Shown here in pieces: positions 61,191-64,000 of a DNA stretch of 64,000 bases (positions are counted from its first letter, which is position 1; each line of letters begins with the position of its first letter). The position numbers and the translations under genes are program-made. The notes beneath the pieces are model-generated. The model saw only the letters and a list, made by a program, of their open reading frames with translations. It had not been told where the DNA came from and did not search any database. Origin of the DNA: Comamonas avium (GTDB taxonomy: Bacteria; Pseudomonadota; Gammaproteobacteria; Burkholderiales; Burkholderiaceae_C); assembly GCF_014836675.1 (NCBI RefSeq), contig NZ_JACSQK010000003.1:368763-432762 (forward strand), written 5' to 3'.

Positions 61191-62177
61191 ATGTTCCGAC
61201 GCATCTTTTTTTCTGCCGCCACGCTTGCGGCTGTTTCTGTTGCCTTGCCCCATGCGGCCCTTGCAGACAATGCGTGGCCAAAGCTCAAGCCCATTACGTT
61301 GATCGTGCCTTTTAGTGCCGGTGGCAATGTGGATTTTCAGGCCCGCCTGATTGGCCAGAAACTGAGCGAGCGTCTGGGGCAGTCTGTGGTGGTAGACAAC
61401 GTGCCCGGTGCCGGAGGGGTCTTGGGGGTGAGCAAGGCGATCAACGCCAAGCCTGACGGTTACACCATCGTCATGGGTTTTGACGGCCCGGTCAGCGTAG
61501 CCCAGCTGGTGAACAAGGCGGTGAAATACGACGCGGAGCGCGATTTGCTGCCCATCGGGCAAGTCAGTGTGGCTCCCGTAGTGCTGATGGCACGCCCAGG
61601 TTTCCCGGCCCAGAACATGCAAGAGTTGATTGCGCTGGCCAAGGCCCAGCCGGGCAAGATTACCTATGGCACTTCGGGCGTGGGAACGGTGCTGCACCTG
61701 GCCATGGAAATGGTGCAGGAACGCGCCAAGGTGCAGATGGTGCATGTGCCTTACCGTGGTGGCGCGCAGATCATCAACGACGTGATGGGTGGGCAGGTGG
61801 ACACGGGTTATCTGGTCACCACCAGTGCAACGCCGCTGGTGCAGCAGGGCAAACTGCATGCACTGGGCGTGACTTCGGCCCAGCGGATTGACTCTATTCC
61901 CAGCGTACCGGCATTCGCCGAGACACCTGTGCTCAAAGGCATGGAAATTAACACCTGGACTGGCCTGTTTGCCCCCAAGGGCACGCCAACTGCCGTGATC
62001 ACCCGCCTGGCCTCTGAGCTGGATGCTGTGCTGAAGGCCCCGGATGTGCAGCAGCGTTTGAAGGATGGTGGTGCAACACCCGGCAGCGGTACGCCAGCGC
62101 AGTTTGCGGCTTTCCTGAAGAAGGAAAAAGCGGCCTATGCGGCCATCGTGACTTCGGCCAAGATTGAGCAGGAGTAA
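61191..62177 (+). CDS. Bug/TctC-family substrate-binding protein
   Basis: A 328-residue periplasmic receptor with a signal peptide ending near AALADN at residue 26. The mature domain shows KPITLIVPFSAGGNVD, GQSVVVDNVPGAGGVLG, the VHVPYRGGAQIIND block and EINTWTGLFAPKGTP. It is the third orphan Bug receptor in the window and is followed within four bases by an M20D amidohydrolase, so its ligand is probably an N-acyl or amide compound used by that enzyme. No strong ribosome site is visible before the ATG. Confidence 0.92.
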   Translation: MFRRIFFSAATLAAVSVALPHAALADNAWPKLKPITLIVPFSAGGNVDFQARLIGQKLSERLGQSVVVDNVPGAGGVLGVSKAINAKPDGYTIVMGFDGPVSVAQLVNKAVKYDAERDLLPIGQVSVAPVVLMARPGFPAQNMQELIALAKAQPGKITYGTSGVGTVLHLAMEMVQERAKVQMVHVPYRGGAQIINDVMGGQVDTGYLVTTSATPLVQQGKLHALGVTSAQRIDSIPSVPAFAETPVLKGMEINTWTGLFAPKGTPTAVITRLASELDAVLKAPDVQQRLKDGGATPGSGTPAQFAAFLKKEKAAYAAIVTSAKIEQE

Positions 62178-62180
62178 GCC

Positions 62181-63398
62181 ATGGCTGCGCCCATCAATCC
62201 GGTCCACGCTGAGATCCATCCACCCGTGATGCCAGAGATTGCAGCGATTGCTGCAGACATGCTGGCCCTGCGGCACGACTTGCACGCACACCCCGAACTG
62301 GCCTATCAGGAGCACCGCACTGGCGACATCGTGGCCGCCAGGCTGACTGAGTGGGGTTATGAGGTGCACCGGGGCCTGGGTGACACCGGCGTGGTGGGCA
62401 CGCTGCGCTGTGGCGATCACCTCAACGGCAAGCGTCTGGGGCTGCGTGCAGACATGGATGCGTTGCCGATCCGAGAGACCACAGGCCTGCCTTACGCGAG
62501 CAGGCATGACGGGAAAATGCACGCCTGCGGCCATGACGGCCACACCGCAACGCTGCTTGCAGCGGCCAAGGTGATGGCTGAGCGCAAAGAACAGTTCAAC
62601 GGCACGCTGCACCTGATTTTTCAGCCCGCCGAAGAAGGCCATGGTGGCGCGCAGAAGATGGTGGACCAGGGGCTGTTTGAGCTGTTTCCCTGCGATGCGC
62701 TTTACGCTTTTCACAACGAACCCGGCTATCCGGCCGGCCAGTTCGGTTTTCGCTCGGGGGTGATGTATTCCAGCTCGGACACGGCCATCATCACCGTCCA
62801 CGGCAAAGGTGGTCATGGTGCGATGCCGCATGTGGCGGTAGACCCGATTGTGGTTGCTTCGCACCTGGTGCTGGCGCTGCAAACCATCCGTTCGCGCGAG
62901 ATAGATCCCAACGACATGGCGGTGGTCACGGTCGGTGCCATCCATGCGGGGGATGCACCCAATGTGATTCCCGAGACCTGTGAGCTGCGCGTAACCATCC
63001 GCGCTCGCTGCCCGCAGGTGCGCCAGCAACTGCGTGAGCGCATCACGGCCATGGCCCATGCGCAGGCTGCGGTGCACCGTGCGACGGCACAAGTGGACTA
63101 CAAATGGCGCTATCCGCCCGTCATCAACGATGTGGCTGCCACGGATTTTGCGGTGAACGTCGCCCGTGATTTTCTGGGCGAGCAGTGGCTGATTCCCAAT
63201 CTGCAGCCGCTGCAGGCCAGCGATGACTTCGCCATCATGCTCAACGCGGTGCCGGGCAACTACTTTATTGTGGGCAATGGTGTGGGTGAGGGCGGCTGCA
63301 TGGTGCACAACGCAGGCTATGACTTCAACGACAACCTGCTGCCAGTGACTGCCAGCTACTGGGTGCAATTGGCACAGGCGTATCTGCGCCGTGATTGA
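62181..63398 (+). CDS. M20D amidohydrolase (hippurate-hydrolase / N-acyl amino-acid amidohydrolase-like)
   Basis: A 405-residue metal-dependent amidohydrolase. It shows DLHAHPELAYQEHRTGDIVA, GLRADMDALPIRETTGLPY, the metal-binding HACGHDGHTATLL near residue 115, the catalytic Glu pair in QPAEEGHGGA near residue 150 and VHGKGGHGAMPH. It hydrolyses N-acyl or N-aroyl amino acids (hippurate, IAA-conjugate type). It starts four bases after the Bug receptor stop, so they form one unit with the phosphoribosyltransferase gene downstream. Confidence 0.92.
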   Translation: MAAPINPVHAEIHPPVMPEIAAIAADMLALRHDLHAHPELAYQEHRTGDIVAARLTEWGYEVHRGLGDTGVVGTLRCGDHLNGKRLGLRADMDALPIRETTGLPYASRHDGKMHACGHDGHTATLLAAAKVMAERKEQFNGTLHLIFQPAEEGHGGAQKMVDQGLFELFPCDALYAFHNEPGYPAGQFGFRSGVMYSSSDTAIITVHGKGGHGAMPHVAVDPIVVASHLVLALQTIRSREIDPNDMAVVTVGAIHAGDAPNVIPETCELRVTIRARCPQVRQQLRERITAMAHAQAAVHRATAQVDYKWRYPPVINDVAATDFAVNVARDFLGEQWLIPNLQPLQASDDFAIMLNAVPGNYFIVGNGVGEGGCMVHNAGYDFNDNLLPVTASYWVQLAQAYLRRD

Positions 63399-63407
63399 GT
63401 TTTTTGT

Positions 63408-64000
63408 ATGAACGTCACCGATCTTTCCAGCCAGAACCTGCCGGGTTTTGATGCCACCACCGACTATTGGCAGCGCACTGTCAGCGCCAGTGAGCTGACC
63501 CAGTCTCCACTGCCACCCTATGCCAGCAGCTACCCGGCCCGTTTGCCTGATGGGCGCTATCTGGTGCTGCCACTGCGCGGCATGCCCAGCCAGCCTGAGC
63601 GCTGTGTGGCCTCGCTGATTGCCAATCAGGCTTCTATCGACGTGGTGGAGCAACTGGCTGTGCACATGGCCCATGCAGCCAGGGAGCATGCGTTTGATGT
63701 GGTGGTGGGCCTGCCTACGCTGGGGCTGGCTTTTGCGCCACTGGTGGCCCGGCACCTGGGTCACAGCCGCTATGTACCACTAGGTTATTCGCGCAAGTAC
63801 TGGTACAGCGAGGCGCTGTCCGAGCCGGTCAGCTCCATTACAACGCCGGGCAAGGGCAAACTGCTGTATGTAGACCCCAACCAGCTGCCATTGATTGCGG
63901 GTAAGCGTGTGCTGGTTGTGGACGATGCGGTCAGCTCTGGAACCACCATGGTTTCAGGCTTGAAACTGCTGGAGCGCTGTGGTGCTGACATTGCAGCAAT
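63408..64000 (+). CDS. Phosphoribosyltransferase, partial (cut by the window edge)
   Basis: The first 197 residues of a PRTase. The PRPP motif VLVVDDAVSSGTTMVSG lies near residue 170, and VVVGLPTLGLAFAPLVARHL near residue 100 is typical of purine-type PRTases; an extra loop around YSRKYWYSEALSEPVSS separates them. The ATG at 63408 begins ten bases after the amidohydrolase stop, so it is in the same operon, although no strong ribosome site is seen. Joining a base to PRPP is clear from the motif; which base is unknown. The C-terminus lies beyond the window. Confidence 0.85.
   Translation, partial: MNVTDLSSQNLPGFDATTDYWQRTVSASELTQSPLPPYASSYPARLPDGRYLVLPLRGMPSQPERCVASLIANQASIDVVEQLAVHMAHAAREHAFDVVVGLPTLGLAFAPLVARHLGHSRYVPLGYSRKYWYSEALSEPVSSITTPGKGKLLYVDPNQLPLIAGKRVLVVDDAVSSGTTMVSGLKLLERCGADIAA

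Noticed and set aside
61140..63764. Very long minus-strand open frame (about 870 codons) opposite the Bug and amidohydrolase genes
   Set aside because: His/Gln/Arg-rich composition and exact antisense position to two well-matched genes show it is a high-GC shadow frame.

Overview
The window is a high-GC bacterial chromosome segment that looks like Burkholderiales, most probably Comamonadaceae (Comamonas/Acidovorax/Delftia-like). This is an inference from several signs: three Bug-type (TctC) periplasmic receptors without their membrane partners, System II cytochrome c biogenesis (ResB/ResC) beside cytochrome c4 and EngB, a DUF2789 gene, many LysR regulators, and short palindromic intergenic repeats. 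No rRNA, tRNA, CRISPR array, intact IS or prophage was seen.

Layout. 1-4.6 kb: a Bug receptor, an HpaI-type aldolase and a succinate-semialdehyde dehydrogenase-like enzyme (aldolase and dehydrogenase chemistry fit one catabolic route), then two small genes. 4.6-8.7 kb: YeiH-type exporter divergent from its LysR regulator, CreA, an MFS transporter. 8.7-9.9 kb: a decayed patch that appears to be the remnant of a colicin V/microcin-type export locus (broken HlyD adaptor, small membrane protein, frameshifted glycine-zipper peptide with a double-glycine-like leader). 9.9-19.3 kb: TOBE and MAPEG genes, LysE/LysR pair, another LysR, a Bug-RraA-dehydrogenase cluster, SDR, VOC protein and an fdhE pseudogene. 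19.4-23.2 kb: an NAD salvage operon (nicotinamidase-like, PncB, NadM-Nudix) plus a GNAT enzyme. 23.2-32.8 kb: core genes (DUF1328, metK, two LpxL-type acyltransferases, hydrolase, engB, cytochrome c4, resB, resC).

33-44.4 kb is an accessory amino-acid region: a D-threonine-aldolase-like enzyme, an iron-regulated-looking esterase with a Fur-box match, a YbhB protein, a polar amino-acid ABC importer divergent from an RpiR regulator, and a tightly packed diaminopropionate ammonia-lyase / M20 amidohydrolase / N-carbamoyl-D-amino-acid hydrolase set. This importer-regulator-enzyme block looks like a dedicated route for ureido or carbamoyl amino acids leading to 2,3-diaminopropionate. 44.6-50.9 kb: a histidine phosphatase and a four-gene dipeptide-type ABC importer with fused ATPases.

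50.9-58.4 kb is patchy: hairpin repeats, an orphan Cys-rich protein, truncated frames, a LysR/TauE pair, a beta-lactamase-like serine hydrolase, a membrane-protein pseudogene and an AT-rich islet with an unknown secreted protein. 58.4-64 kb: ankyrin, fasciclin and DUF2501 exported proteins, then a Bug receptor, an M20D amidohydrolase and a phosphoribosyltransferase cut by the window edge. Nested palindromic repeats recur between genes across the first 45 kb.
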